Made by a program: the position numbers and the translations under genes
Notes under the pieces: model-generated
What the model was told of the DNA's origin: nothing
The model's database searches: none
What the model saw: the letters and a program-made list of their open reading frames with translations, nothing else
Source: an uncultured Actinomycetes bacterium
GTDB lineage: Bacteria; Actinomycetota; Actinomycetes; Mycobacteriales; Mycobacteriaceae
DNA length: 64,000 nucleotides
Direction of reading: 5' to 3'
NCBI GenBank assembly: GCA_903884065.1
Contig: CAISDL010000062.1
Location: forward strand, 62,001-126,000
Part shown: positions 1-11,762 of the stretch, piece by piece
How the letters are laid out: each line of letters starts with the position of its first letter
Position numbering within the stretch: the first letter of the stretch is position 1

Positions 1-1
1 A

Positions 2-1114
<1,113 letters not shown>

Positions 1115-1116
1115 AC

Positions 1117-2601
1117 ATGGCAGCATCGACCAGCGCGCCCATCGCGCCGACCACCCTGCGCACTCTGCTCGCCTTCGCGCGCTCCGACGAGGGACGGCCG
1201 GCGCGACTGGGTTTCCTCGGCGCTCTGCTGATCGCGGTGGGCGGCCTCGGCGCCGGCAGCACCCAGCAGCACGACCCGACACTGGAGTCGCTGCACCTGT
1301 CCTGGTTGCGTTTCGGCCACGGTCTGGTGATCTCCTCGCTGCTGCTGTGGGGCGGCGTCATCGCGATGCTGGCGGCGTGGTTGTGGCTGGGCCGCCGGTT
1401 GGTGGACGGCCGGCCGACGAGCGAGCACACGATGATCGTCACGACCGGATTCTGGCTCGCACCAATGCTTCTCAGCGTTCCGCTGTTCAGCCGGGACACC
1501 TACTCGTACCTGGCCCAGGGCGCCCTGCTGCGGGACGGCTTCGACCCCTATGTGGTGGGACCGATCGAGAACCCGAACTCCTTGCTGGACGAAGTTAGCC
1601 AGGTCTGGACCACCACCACCGCCCCGTATGGTCCGGCGTTCATTCTGGTGGCCAAGTTCGTCACCTTGCTGGTGGGCAACAACGTCGTGGCGGGCACCAT
1701 GTTGCTGCGGCTGTGCATGCTTCCCGGACTTGCTCTGCTGATCTGGGCCGCACCGCGGGTGGCCCGCCACGTCGGTGCCAACGGCGCGGTGGCGCTGTGG
1801 ATCTGCGCACTCAACCCGTTGGTGATCATTCACCTGATGGGCGGGGTGCACAACGAGATGCTGATGGTCGGGCTCATGATGGCCGGCATCGCGCTGACGT
1901 TCGCCGGACGCCACGTCGGCGGCGCCGCGCTGATCGCGGTGGCGGTGGCGGTCAAGGCCACCGCGGTGCTCGCATTGCCGTTCATGGTATGGGTCTGGGT
2001 GCGCCATCTGGGCGGAAACCGCCTGCGGGCGTTCGCCATTGCCTCAGCGGCCTCGCTGGCCACCTTCGTCGGCGTATTCGCGGTGCTCTCCGGACTGGCC
2101 GGCGTGGGCCTGGGATGGCTGACCGCACTGGCCGGTTCGGTGCGGATCATCAACTGGCTGACGATTCCGACCGCGGCGGCCAACCTCATCGATGCGATCG
2201 GCAGCCTGGTGGTGCCGGTCAACTTCTACGCCGTTCTACACGTCACCAGACTGGTCGGCATCGCCATCATCGGGGCGGCACTTCCCTTGCTGTGGTGGAG
2301 GTTTCGGCACACCGACCGGGAGGCCCTGGAGGGCATCACCTGGGCGATGGTGGTCGTGGTCCTGTTCGTCCCCGCCGCTCTGCCGTGGTATTACACCTGG
2401 CCGCTTGCCGTGGCCTCGGCGCTGGCGCAGTCACGCGCGGCGATCGCGCTGATCGGGGGCTTCTCGACATGGATCATGGTGATCTTCAAACCTGACGGCT
2501 CGCACGGCATGTACTCCGTGGTGCACGTATTGCTGGCCTCCACCTGCGCTGTGGCGGCCTGGTACTCGCTGCGGCGCGAGGAGTCATGGCGGGCCACTTG
2601 A
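1117..2601 (+). CDS. mptA: Alpha-(1->6)-mannosyltransferase MptA (lipomannan core elongation)
   Basis: GT-C membrane glycosyltransferase that uses polyprenyl-phosphate mannose to elongate the mannan backbone of lipomannan and lipoarabinomannan at the outer face of the plasma membrane. About a dozen hydrophobic segments are visible. The first extracytoplasmic loop carries the family motif SRDTYSYLAQG (near residue 128), followed by GGVHNEMLMVGL. The 494-aa length is close to the Mtb protein. It starts 2 bp after idsA2 and ends just before the minisatellite shared with the convergent Rv2175c-type gene. Confidence 0.93.
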   Translation: MAASTSAPIAPTTLRTLLAFARSDEGRPARLGFLGALLIAVGGLGAGSTQQHDPTLESLHLSWLRFGHGLVISSLLLWGGVIAMLAAWLWLGRRLVDGRPTSEHTMIVTTGFWLAPMLLSVPLFSRDTYSYLAQGALLRDGFDPYVVGPIENPNSLLDEVSQVWTTTTAPYGPAFILVAKFVTLLVGNNVVAGTMLLRLCMLPGLALLIWAAPRVARHVGANGAVALWICALNPLVIIHLMGGVHNEMLMVGLMMAGIALTFAGRHVGGAALIAVAVAVKATAVLALPFMVWVWVRHLGGNRLRAFAIASAASLATFVGVFAVLSGLAGVGLGWLTALAGSVRIINWLTIPTAAANLIDAIGSLVVPVNFYAVLHVTRLVGIAIIGAALPLLWWRFRHTDREALEGITWAMVVVVLFVPAALPWYYTWPLAVASALAQSRAAIALIGGFSTWIMVIFKPDGSHGMYSVVHVLLASTCAVAAWYSLRREESWRAT

Positions 2602-2610
2602 GGCCCGACG

Positions 2611-2680
2611 TTCAGTAGGCCGCCGCCGGTTCAGTAGGCCGCCGCCGGTTCAGTAGGCCGCCGCCGGTTCAGTAGGCCAT
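2611..2680. repeat. 19-bp minisatellite, three full copies plus a partial one, holding duplicated gene 3' end
   Basis: The unit TTCAGTAGGCCGCCGCCGG occurs at 2611-2629, 2630-2648 and 2649-2667. The partial copy at 2668-2680 contains the true stop codon and last codons of the minus-strand Rv2175c-type gene. Read on the minus strand, each copy repeats Ala-Tyr-stop. The array fills the convergent gap between mptA and that gene. Confidence 0.95.
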
Positions 2681-3085
2681 AGCCTGAGCCCGCCGCACCA
2701 CCTCGCGCGCCTGGTGGGAGTGCAGCGCATCGACGGGCCGGGCGTTGGTCACGGCCTCGCGATCCCCGTCCCGGGTCACGGTGAGCGAGGGGTCCGCGGT
2801 GAACAGCCACCTCAGGATCTCGGTGTCGCGGTACCCGCCGTCGCGCAGCACGCCCAGCAGTCCGGGCAGCGACTTGAGCACCTGAGCCCGTCCCGATCCG
2901 GCCGGCCCGAGGAACACCTGCGGGACGACGGGAATGCCGTTGCGCCGCACCGCCACCAGATGGCCGTCCCGCAGTTGCTGGTGGACCCTGGTCACCGGCA
3001 TCCGCAACAACTCGGCCACCGTCGGGAGGTCATAAACCGGCTCGTCGGGTTCGAGGACGTCGTCAACCGCCGGAATGCTGCTCAC
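2669..3085 (-). CDS. Rv2175c-type DNA-binding protein, PknL substrate
   Basis: Winged-helix DNA-binding protein; its Mtb homologue Rv2175c is phosphorylated by PknL, which reduces DNA binding. The region YDLPTVAELLRMPVTRVHQQL is the helix-turn-helix; the C-terminal VDALHSHQAREVVRRAQAMAY is the signature end of the family. The frame is open further upstream, but a GTG at 3085 (VSSIPAVDD) gives 138 aa, close to the 146 aa of the Mtb protein, and avoids overlap with the divergent pknL start at 3184. Its 3' end has been copied into the adjacent 19-bp repeat array. Confidence 0.88.
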   Translation of the reverse strand: MSSIPAVDDVLEPDEPVYDLPTVAELLRMPVTRVHQQLRDGHLVAVRRNGIPVVPQVFLGPAGSGRAQVLKSLPGLLGVLRDGGYRDTEILRWLFTADPSLTVTRDGDREAVTNARPVDALHSHQAREVVRRAQAMAY

Positions 3086-3183
3086 ACCGGTCAGTCTAGA
3101 TACGCCCCGGGTGACACGCCGGGTGTAGGCGAACAGTCGCGTCGACGGGCTCCTGGCAGGCCACCCAACCCTAGGATGGGCCG

Positions 3184-4449
3184 GTGACGTCGGACCATCT
3201 CGTCGGGGCCCATCTCGTCGGGGCCCATCTCGTCGGGGCCCTGCTCGACGGGCGCTACCGGGTCGACACCACCATCGCCACCGGCGGGATGTCCACGGTG
3301 TACCGGGGATACGACCTACGGCTTGATCGGGCGGTCGCACTGAAGGTGATGGATGCCCGCTACGCCGGCGACCACCAGTTTCTGACCCGCTTCCAGCGCG
3401 AGGCCCGTGCCATAGCCCGGCTGAAGAACCCGGGTCTGGTGGCCATCTACGACCAGGGCGGCGACGCCGGGCACCCGTTCCTGGTCATGGAGCTCATCGA
3501 GGGCGGAACGCTGCGGGAACTGCTGCGCGAACGCGGTCCGATGCCGCCGCACGCGGTGGTGGCCGTCATGCGTCCGGTGCTGGGCGGGCTCGGCGAGGCG
3601 CACCGCGCCGGGCTGGTGCACCGCGACATCAAGCCGGAGAACGTGTTGATATCCGACGACGGCGAGGTCAAGCTGGTCGACTTCGGATTGGTGCGCGCGA
3701 TCGCCGAGGCCGGCATCACCTCGACGAGCGTCATCCTCGGGACGGCCTCCTATCTGTCGCCCGAACAGGTGGTCGGCGGAGCGACCGGACCGCGCAGCGA
3801 TGTCTATTCGGCCGGCATCATGGCTTTCGAATTACTCACCGGTACAACACCGTTCAGAGGAGACAGCGCACTGGCGGTGGCTCAGCGACGACTGGACCAC
3901 GACGTGCCGCCGCCCAGTTCGGTGATCGACGGGGTGCCGCCGCAGTTCGATGCCTTCATCAGCTGTGCCACAGCGCGAGACTCCGACGACCGGTTCCCCG
4001 ACGCATCGGCGATGGCCGGGGAACTGGAGGCGATCGCCGAGGAACTGGACCTGCCCCAGTTCCGGGTGCCCGCGCCGCAGAACTCTGCACAGCACGCCGC
4101 GGCGACGGTGGCCCACCGCCGCCCGGCCGACCGCCCGATACCGCCGTCGCCGCCGGTGGGTGGCCCCCCGGTACGGCAGCACACCCGGCAGTTCACGCCC
4201 GCGCCCCTGCACCGTGGACCGGACCCGCGCGGCCTCGGGGATCGGGCCGACGTCCCGCCCGAGATCGACGACCATTCCCGTGGCCCACGACAATTCGCCG
4301 GCATCGACATCGAGGATTTCGCCTGGGCACGGCAGCGGGCCCGGCGCGCGCAGCTGTTCTGGGTGGTGGCGGTGCTGATCCTCACCTGCCTGGTGGCCGG
4401 CGCGGCGTGGACGGTGGGCACGAACCTCGATGGGCTGATCGGGCGTTAG
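3184..4449 (+). CDS. pknL: Serine/threonine protein kinase PknL
   Basis: Eukaryotic-like Ser/Thr kinase anchored in the membrane by one C-terminal helix (about residues 388-410). Kinase signatures are intact: glycine loop GGMSTVYRG (34-42), ATP-binding Lys54, catalytic HRDIKPEN (His146, Asp148, Lys150) and DFG with Asp166. A juxtamembrane linker rich in Pro and Arg follows the kinase domain, and almost nothing lies outside the membrane. The GTG start gives 421 aa, about 20 more than Mtb PknL; part of the excess is a three-fold HLVGA repeat just after the start. Divergent from its probable substrate gene; ends 4 bp from the convergent aroG stop. Confidence 0.95.
   Translation: MTSDHLVGAHLVGAHLVGALLDGRYRVDTTIATGGMSTVYRGYDLRLDRAVALKVMDARYAGDHQFLTRFQREARAIARLKNPGLVAIYDQGGDAGHPFLVMELIEGGTLRELLRERGPMPPHAVVAVMRPVLGGLGEAHRAGLVHRDIKPENVLISDDGEVKLVDFGLVRAIAEAGITSTSVILGTASYLSPEQVVGGATGPRSDVYSAGIMAFELLTGTTPFRGDSALAVAQRRLDHDVPPPSSVIDGVPPQFDAFISCATARDSDDRFPDASAMAGELEAIAEELDLPQFRVPAPQNSAQHAAATVAHRRPADRPIPPSPPVGGPPVRQHTRQFTPAPLHRGPDPRGLGDRADVPPEIDDHSRGPRQFAGIDIEDFAWARQRARRAQLFWVVAVLILTCLVAGAAWTVGTNLDGLIGR
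3196..3240 (+). repeat. 15-bp in-frame tandem repeat at the pknL 5' end
   Basis: Three perfect copies of CATCTCGTCGGGGCC encode HLVGA-HLVGA-HLVGA at PknL residues 5-19, directly before the kinase domain. Perfect identity implies recent expansion. Confidence 0.95.
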
Positions 4450-4453
4450 CGGC

Positions 4454-5869
<1,416 letters not shown>

Positions 5870-5925
5870 CTACGACCACCGCCGAAGGGGCCTACCTGCG
5901 CCGAAGCGACTCCGGCGGCCCGGCC

Positions 5926-6435
5926 TCAGTGCGGCGAAGCAGTTCCGGCGATGTCGTGTCCGGACGTCATGATGTGGTAGCGCCGGCGGTTGTGTTGTGC
6001 ATCCACCAGCGCATCGTGGGTGTCGGGCGGCCGCGGCGGCATTCGCGGGCTGCCGTGGTCCTCCCACAGCTGCCGAAGCTCGCGGGTGAACCGCGGGATC
6101 TGCGGGGGCAGGCTGGTCATCGGACCCCACAGCTGACACAGCGCGACATGGTCATAGGCGCCCACCCAGGCCCAGAGCTCGATCGGCTCATCACCGTCGA
6201 CGCCGAGGAAGTCCTCCAACCCCTCGCGGATCTCCCGACGCGAGCGCCACAGCCGGGACGCCGGCGAGGGCAGTTTGGGCAGCACGTTGGTGCGGACCCA
6301 GCGGCCGGCCGACTCCGGGTCGAACTCGGTGGAGATGGCGTAGAACTCTCGGCCGTCGTCGGCGACGACACCGATGGAGATCAGGTCGATGATGCGCCCG
6401 TTGTCGATGAACTCGGTGTCGTAGAAGTAGCGCAC
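5926..6435 (-). CDS. 3'-5' exoribonuclease, Rv2179c family
   Basis: RNase T/DEDD-superfamily exoribonuclease; the Mtb homologue Rv2179c has a solved structure and degrades 3' overhangs. The first motif YDTEFID supplies the Asp and Glu (residues 6 and 8), WAWVGAYDHVALCQL is the second motif, and THDALVDAQHNRRRY near the C-terminus the third. 169 aa, almost the same as Mtb. It begins 9 bp after Rv2180c-type and precedes aroG, so the three may be cotranscribed. Confidence 0.9.
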   Translation of the reverse strand: MRYFYDTEFIDNGRIIDLISIGVVADDGREFYAISTEFDPESAGRWVRTNVLPKLPSPASRLWRSRREIREGLEDFLGVDGDEPIELWAWVGAYDHVALCQLWGPMTSLPPQIPRFTRELRQLWEDHGSPRMPPRPPDTHDALVDAQHNRRRYHIMTSGHDIAGTASPH

Positions 6436-6444
6436 GCCGGTCCC

Positions 6445-7350
6445 CTATCCGCCCGCCGAGACCGGTGCCGGAGCGGCCGCCGGAGCACCGGGGGCCGGAG
6501 CGGCGTGCACCTCACGGTCGAGTTCGGCATTGACCTCGTTGTCGTCGGGGAACCGTGGCTCACCGGCGATGACGTGCTGTAACCACAGGTTGGCCTGTAC
6601 GAAGGGCCGGCGCAGCACCCGCTCCCGTTCCATCGACCTGCGCATCTTGCGGGGCTTGTCCTGGTAATGCCAGCGGGCCCACGGCGCGTGCGGGCGGGCC
6701 AATCGGATGGCGCCGACGAACAGCAGCGGGGTGAAGAACATCCCCAGCAGGCCGGTCCACAACTTGCCCTTGAGCAGCACGACCACCGCCAGCGCCAGGT
6801 TGAGTGCGGCCAGACCGATGACGGCGATCCGGGCGGCCGTCGAATCGGCGTCGCGCCAGATGTCGACGTCGAAGAGCGCCAGCGGGTTGAACCCCATGAC
6901 CAGCAGGCCGGCCACCGCCACCGCCACGAACACCGCGTCCACCGAGGTGCGGCCGTCTTCTGACCAGTAGACGTCCTGCAGGTGCAGGATCAGGGCGAAC
7001 TCATCGAGGACCAGCGCCGCGCCGATCCCGAAAAAAACTGCCGCGACGGTGAATTCACGCACTCCGCCGTCGGTAGCCATGCTGATCATGGCGACCCCGG
7101 AGACCAACACCAGGATGACGCCGAACACGGCGTGATGGATGTGTGTTCCGCCCTTGCCGGAGATGTTGTGCGGTTGCCACCACTTGCGCGGACCGGTCCG
7201 GTTGGCGGTCGCCCGGATGTAGCGGGTGATGGTGCGGGTGACGAAGAAGGTCACGATGAACGCGATCAGGCACCACATCAGCGGTTGGCGTCCGGGCGCG
7301 ACGACATCGAACCGGAGGTCCACACCCAGGAGGTGCACGGCTGATGGCAC
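6445..7350 (-). CDS. Multipass membrane protein, Rv2180c family
   Basis: Conserved mycobacterial integral membrane protein of unknown function. It shows about six to seven hydrophobic segments in the first 210 residues, a His pair in GGTHIHHAVFG, then a basic cytosolic region (DKPRKMRRSMERER) and an Ala/Pro-rich tail. A GTG at 7350 gives 301 aa against about 295 in Mtb; no clear ribosome-binding site is seen, so the start is uncertain. It is divergent from the Rv2181-type mannosyltransferase. Confidence 0.82.
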   Translation of the reverse strand: MPSAVHLLGVDLRFDVVAPGRQPLMWCLIAFIVTFFVTRTITRYIRATANRTGPRKWWQPHNISGKGGTHIHHAVFGVILVLVSGVAMISMATDGGVREFTVAAVFFGIGAALVLDEFALILHLQDVYWSEDGRTSVDAVFVAVAVAGLLVMGFNPLALFDVDIWRDADSTAARIAVIGLAALNLALAVVVLLKGKLWTGLLGMFFTPLLFVGAIRLARPHAPWARWHYQDKPRKMRRSMERERVLRRPFVQANLWLQHVIAGEPRFPDDNEVNAELDREVHAAPAPGAPAAAPAPVSAGG

Positions 7351-7409
7351 GGCAGGAAACTTACGCCTGCCCCCGTCCGGGAGCCTGCGCCGGATAGGCT
7401 GATGGGGAG

Positions 7410-8717
7410 ATGAGCACGTTGCGCATCCCCGACTGGGGCAGTCTCCTCGGGCGGAGCCGATCGGGCCGTCCGCTGACGATCGTCTGGCGAATCACGCAGT
7501 TGCTCATCCTTCTCGCGCTCGGACACGCCTGCTGGCAGTTGTTCCACGACGTCCCCTACCGCATCGACGCCGACGTCTACCGGATGGGCGGGCAGGCCTG
7601 GCTGCAGGGCCGGCCGCTGTACGCCGACGGGGCGGTGTTCCACACCCAGGCCGGGATCGACCTGCCGTTCACCTATCCGCCACTGGCCGCCATCGCGTTC
7701 AGCCCGTTGGCCCTGGTGCCGTTGCAGGCGGCCGCCGTGGCCATCAACGCGGTCACGTCTGTGTTGCTTCTGGTGTCGATCTGGATCGTCCTGACGCGGA
7801 TGGAGGTTGCGGAGCACTGGAACGTCGGCGGCCCCGCGTGGGTTCGGCGTGGCTGGCTGGCAGCAGGAGCGGTCGCCGTGGGGATGCGGTATCTGGAGCC
7901 CATCCAGGCCAACTTCTCCTTCGGCCAGATCAACGTCGTGCTGATGACCCTGGTGATCGCCGACTGCGTCCCGCGCCGGACACCGTGGCCGCGCGGGGTT
8001 CTGGTGGGGCTGGCGATCGCGCTGAAACTGACGCCCGCGGTGTTCCTGCTGTACTTCCTGCTACGCCGTGACATCAGGGCGGTCCTGGTGGCGATGGGGT
8101 CTTTCATGGCGGCCACTGCGCTCGGGTTCGCGCTGGCCTGGAAGGACTCCTGCGAGTACTGGATGGTCACCGTGCGTCACACCGACCGGATCGGCGACGC
8201 CACCCTCAACACCAACCAGAATGCGGCGGGCGCGCTCTCCCGGCTGGGCCTGGGCGAGGGCACCCACTTCGTGGTCTGGACCGCCGCGTGCTTCGCCGTT
8301 CTGGGGCTGACGGTCTGGGCCGCCCGCCGGGTTCTGGCGGCCGGCGAAACGACCCTGGCGCTGGTCTGCGTCGCCCTGTTCGGGCTGGTGGTCTCGCCCG
8401 TGTCCTGGTCGCACCACTGGGTGTGGGGGCTGCCCACGATCGTGGTGACAGCGGTCGTCGCCTATCGGCGCCGCGACGCCGCACTGGCGCTGGTCACCGT
8501 GGCCGGGGGTGCGCTGATGATGTGGCCGCCCCTGCTGCTGCTACCCGAGCACCATGAAGCCGACGCGTCGTGGTGGCGGCAATTGACCGGGATGTCCTAC
8601 GTGTGGTGGGCGCTGGCGGTGCTCGCGGTCGCGGGCCTGAGGCTGGGCCCCGGCTCCGCTAACCCGCGGCGGTCTCCGGGATCCGCGCCGATGGCTGACC
8701 TGGTCCGCCCGGTTTGA
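7410..8717 (+). CDS. mptC: Alpha-(1->2)-mannosyltransferase, Rv2181 type (GT87)
   Basis: Polytopic GT-C enzyme; the Mtb homologue adds alpha-1,2 mannose branches to the lipomannan backbone. The Asp-containing first-loop motif [21 protein letters not shown] (near residue 52) is the putative catalytic site, followed by about ten membrane segments. 435 aa, similar to Mtb. A GGGGAG sits immediately before the ATG, so a TTG a few codons in is an alternative start. The 3' end overlaps the convergent acyltransferase gene by 59 bp. Confidence 0.9.
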   Translation: MSTLRIPDWGSLLGRSRSGRPLTIVWRITQLLILLALGHACWQLFHDVPYRIDADVYRMGGQAWLQGRPLYADGAVFHTQAGIDLPFTYPPLAAIAFSPLALVPLQAAAVAINAVTSVLLLVSIWIVLTRMEVAEHWNVGGPAWVRRGWLAAGAVAVGMRYLEPIQANFSFGQINVVLMTLVIADCVPRRTPWPRGVLVGLAIALKLTPAVFLLYFLLRRDIRAVLVAMGSFMAATALGFALAWKDSCEYWMVTVRHTDRIGDATLNTNQNAAGALSRLGLGEGTHFVVWTAACFAVLGLTVWAARRVLAAGETTLALVCVALFGLVVSPVSWSHHWVWGLPTIVVTAVVAYRRRDAALALVTVAGGALMMWPPLLLLPEHHEADASWWRQLTGMSYVWWALAVLAVAGLRLGPGSANPRRSPGSAPMADLVRPV

Positions 8718-9405
8718 CCGACTGGCCACCCGGCACACCCGGCTTGAGGCTGGCCGCGTAGATGTCGACGTACTCCTGGCCGGAGAGCTTCATCAACTCG
8801 TACATGACCTCGTCGATCACGGCGCGTTCGATGAAACGGTTGCCGGCCATACCGTCGAACCGGGAGAAGTCCATCGGCTTGCCGAAGCGCACCTCCACCC
8901 GGCCGAACCGCCACATTCTGGATCCGGGCGGGTTGACGACGTCGGTTCCCACCATCGCCACCGGAATCACCGGGACCCCGGTCTCCAGCGCCAACCGGGC
9001 CAGGCCGCTCTTGCCTTTGTAGAGTCGGCCGTCCGGCGAACGGGTGCCCTCCGGGTACATGCCCATCAGCTTGCCGCTCTCGAGCAACCGCTGAGCGGTC
9101 TCCAGAGCGCTCTGTGCGGCATCTGCGCTCGTGCGGTCGATCGGCACCTGTCCGGCGGCGGTGTAGAACCACTTGGTCAACCGGCCTTTGAGCCCCTTAC
9201 CGGTGAAGTATTCGGCCTTGGCCAGGAAGGTGATGCGACGGCGGACGACGAGCGGAAGGTAGAAGCTGTCGGCGACCGCGAGGTGGTTGCTGGCCAGGAT
9301 CGCCGGTCCCGAGCGTGGAACGTATTCCAGCCCTTCGACTTTCGGGCGACCGAGAAACGCCAGCAAGGGGCCCATAAAGATGTACTTGAGCAACCAGTAC
9401 CACAT
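8659..9405 (-). CDS. 1-acylglycerol-3-phosphate O-acyltransferase family (PlsC-like)
   Basis: Lysophosphatidate acyltransferase-type enzyme expected to acylate the sn-2 position in phospholipid synthesis at the cytoplasmic membrane face. Catalytic NHLAVAD (NHx4D) lies near residues 40-46 and the phosphate-binding [18 protein letters not shown] follows. 248 aa, matching Rv2182c. GGAGGG precedes the ATG by a few bases. The exact acceptor lipid is not readable from sequence. Confidence 0.9.
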   Translation of the reverse strand: MWYWLLKYIFMGPLLAFLGRPKVEGLEYVPRSGPAILASNHLAVADSFYLPLVVRRRITFLAKAEYFTGKGLKGRLTKWFYTAAGQVPIDRTSADAAQSALETAQRLLESGKLMGMYPEGTRSPDGRLYKGKSGLARLALETGVPVIPVAMVGTDVVNPPGSRMWRFGRVEVRFGKPMDFSRFDGMAGNRFIERAVIDEVMYELMKLSGQEYVDIYAASLKPGVPGGQSVKPGGPGQPSARIPETAAG

Positions 9406-9518
9406 AGACCCTCCGTCGCATGCTCACGCGCGCGGGCGTGCACTTCTCGGTAACTCTACCCAGCCGGTGTGGGGCCGACCACACGACGAGCGTGTTCACG
9501 GACAATACTCAGGAGAGG

Positions 9519-9956
9519 CTACGGATCGGCGGTCACGGTGTCCGGCGCCGGTTCCACACCGGATGCGGAAGCCTCGCCGGTCGGTTCGACCACGATCGGG
9601 ATGTGGTGGTAGCGCCCGTTCTGAGTGGTCGGGGGCGTGTCGTCGGCGGCCGGGACGGCCTCGTCGTCCACCGGCGGGGCCTCACCGGAACCGTCGGGAT
9701 CGGCGACCATGGTGCGGATCACCGTCAGCCACGTCACGCTGTGCTCCGAGATCAGGCCCAACAGCGGGTGCTGCTCGCCGTTGACGAGGGCCGCCGCGGC
9801 GCAGACCGGGCACCACACCTGCTGGCAACGGCCCGGTCCACGCATCGCTTCTCCGGCGGCGGCGACAGCGGCCCGCACCGCGGGGTCCAAACGATCGAGG
9901 ATGGATTGGGCGAGTTGCCGCAATTCGGGCCCGAAGTCGGGATGTGGTGAGGTCAT
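9519..9956 (-). CDS. Conserved hypothetical with Cys pair, Rv2183c family
   Basis: Function unknown. The N-terminal half is conserved and has one CxxC (QVWCPVCAAAALVNG), suggesting metal or redox binding; the C-terminal 60 residues are acidic, Pro/Ala-rich and probably disordered. The ATG at 9956 overlaps the TGA of the upstream ATPase gene as ATGA, indicating translational coupling, and is preferred to an upstream GTG at 9965. The strict linkage suggests it works with the ArsA/Get3-like ATPase. Confidence 0.8.
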   Translation of the reverse strand: MTSPHPDFGPELRQLAQSILDRLDPAVRAAVAAAGEAMRGPGRCQQVWCPVCAAAALVNGEQHPLLGLISEHSVTWLTVIRTMVADPDGSGEAPPVDDEAVPAADDTPPTTQNGRYHHIPIVVEPTGEASASGVEPAPDTVTADP

Positions 9957-11236
9957 GCTGGCCACACCTCCGGGTCTGGTCGGAATCGCACCGTCAGCTC
10001 ACTGCCGCGAAGCGCGGCGTCCGCCACGATGCAGCGGCGCAGAACCGAGGCCAGCGTGACCCGGCGCCGCAGCGCACCGACGGTGATGATCAGGTCGTCG
10101 CCGGCGCGGCCCAGGCTGAGCGTGGTCGCGTCGAGCGGAGGCAACTCTAGCCGCATGCGGTAGACGGCATCCAGACCCGAGCCGGATTCCCGGTCGACGA
10201 CCGGCCGAAGCGGCCCGGGTGGCGCCGATCCGCCGCGGCGGCGTGCGTCGTCGAGCAGCTGCCCCAGGGCCTTCGGACCGATCGGTTCGGCGGCGAGGTG
10301 GGGTGTCAGCACGAGTCGCAGGTCGCCGGCGCTGGCGGTGAGTTCGTCGAGCACCGACTGCTGCTCGGCGATGCGCGCCGCGTACCACTCGAAGGCCGGG
10401 TGGTCGGGCAGATTGCGGTACTCGTACGAATCATCTTGGAAGAGGACCTGATTGACGATCAACTCGTTGATCCGGATGCCCATGACGGCCAGCGCCGCGA
10501 GGGTGCGCGTAGCTTCGGCGGCGACGACCCGCTCCGGTGTGAGCACCAGGTGGGCGCCCGCCCGCTCGTCGGTCAGCAGGTGCGAGAGGTTCTCCACACC
10601 GGTGTGCAGAAGCTCGATCAGGGCCACCGTCGCGGCGGTGCGCGGGTCCTCGCCACCGGAGGAGAGCCGCCGGTGCCGCGGCCAACCGCGCTCGGCGTAC
10701 ACCGTGAACGCCGCGGGCAGGGTCAGCATCCGGAGCGCGTCGGCGGTCGAGGCGCAATCGACGACGACGAGGTCCCACCGGCCGGACTCGGCCAACTCGG
10801 CCACCCTGCGCAGCCCGAGCATCTCCTGTACTCCCGGGAGAGACGAAAGCTCCTCGGGAGCAATGTCTTTCAGGTCCGACGATGGGAAACTCGCGCCCAG
10901 CACCGGGGCTATCGCACGCCAGGCCGCCTCCAGAAGTGCCAAGGTGTCGAGGGCGAGGGCATCCAGGTGCCCGCCGCCGCCGTCCACGCCCCGTTCCTCG
11001 GTGAGGACGCGAAGCGGCTCCGCGCTGCCGCTGGGCGCTACCGCGACACCGAGCACCTCAGCCAGCGAGTGCGCCTGGTCGGTGGAGACCACCAGCACAC
11101 GCTCGCCGGCCAGTGCGGCCGCCACCGCGGTCGCCGATGCCAGCGTCGACTTGCCGACACCACCCTTGCCCACGAAGAAACCGATACGGGCCGCCGGTGA
11201 CGGGCTCGCGCCGGCGTCGTCGGTGTTGATATCCAC
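9953..11236 (-). CDS. ArsA/Get3-like ATPase, Rv2184c family
   Basis: Cytoplasmic P-loop ATPase with the deviant Walker A GKGGVGKST (about residues 23-31), then VLVVSTDQAHS (switch I region) and DLVVVDCAST (Walker B). This is the anion-transporting ATPase/Get3 family; the substrate in mycobacteria is unknown, and no arsenite-pump partner is present. 427 aa, longer than Mtb. The GTG start directly abuts the TGA of the upstream START-domain gene, and its own stop overlaps the next ATG, so three genes form a tight operon. Confidence 0.85.
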   Translation of the reverse strand: MDINTDDAGASPSPAARIGFFVGKGGVGKSTLASATAVAAALAGERVLVVSTDQAHSLAEVLGVAVAPSGSAEPLRVLTEERGVDGGGGHLDALALDTLALLEAAWRAIAPVLGASFPSSDLKDIAPEELSSLPGVQEMLGLRRVAELAESGRWDLVVVDCASTADALRMLTLPAAFTVYAERGWPRHRRLSSGGEDPRTAATVALIELLHTGVENLSHLLTDERAGAHLVLTPERVVAAEATRTLAALAVMGIRINELIVNQVLFQDDSYEYRNLPDHPAFEWYAARIAEQQSVLDELTASAGDLRLVLTPHLAAEPIGPKALGQLLDDARRRGGSAPPGPLRPVVDRESGSGLDAVYRMRLELPPLDATTLSLGRAGDDLIITVGALRRRVTLASVLRRCIVADAALRGSELTVRFRPDPEVWPA

Positions 11237-11671
11237 TCAGCCCTCGACTCGCTTCTTGAGGTCCTTGAGCGCGGTCTCGGTCAGCCGACGCTCGGCCTTG
11301 CGCTTGAGCAGCCCGATCATCGGCACCAACAGGTCAACCGACAGCTCGTAGGTGACATCGGTGCCGGTGCCGTTCGGGGTGAGCCGGTAGGCGCCGTCGA
11401 GCGCCTTGAGCAGCGTGCTGGAGACCAGTGACCACCGCACGGACTGCCGGTCGGACGGCCAGTCGTATTCAAGAACCATGGTGTCGCGCAGCACCGCAGC
11501 CTCGAGCACCAGCCTGGCCACCCTCGGGTAGCCGTCGGTGTCGGTCTCCATCACCTCGGTCTCGGTGTACTCCGACACCCATTCCGGGTAGGAGGCGATA
11601 TCGGCGATGACATCCATCACGATGCGGGGATCCGCATCGATGAAGATGGTTTGCGCCGTTCTGTCAGCCAC
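11237..11671 (-). CDS. START/SRPBCC-fold protein, TB16.3 (Rv2185c) family
   Basis: Small hydrophobic-ligand-binding protein of the polyketide cyclase/START superfamily; ligand unknown. The sequence begins VADRTAQTIFIDADP and shows the usual helix-grip pattern with TYELSVDLLVPMIG and the basic KRKAERRL helix before the end. The GTG at 11671 gives 144 aa, the Mtb length; an ATG 18 bp upstream is the alternative. First gene of the operon with the ArsA-like ATPase. Confidence 0.85.
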   Translation of the reverse strand: MADRTAQTIFIDADPRIVMDVIADIASYPEWVSEYTETEVMETDTDGYPRVARLVLEAAVLRDTMVLEYDWPSDRQSVRWSLVSSTLLKALDGAYRLTPNGTGTDVTYELSVDLLVPMIGLLKRKAERRLTETALKDLKKRVEG

Positions 11672-11762
11672 TCTTACCGCTTTACCCATCGCTCCAGGGC
11701 TGTGATCTCCCCGTCACACCCGGTCACAAACCGTACCCTCCCGCAGCGGAGTTGACCCGCTA

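Noticed and set aside
9953..11236. Arsenical pump ATPase (ArsA)
   Set aside because: The deviant Walker A fits the broader Get3/ArsA family, but no arsB, arsR or arsC is nearby, so a role in arsenic export is unsupported.
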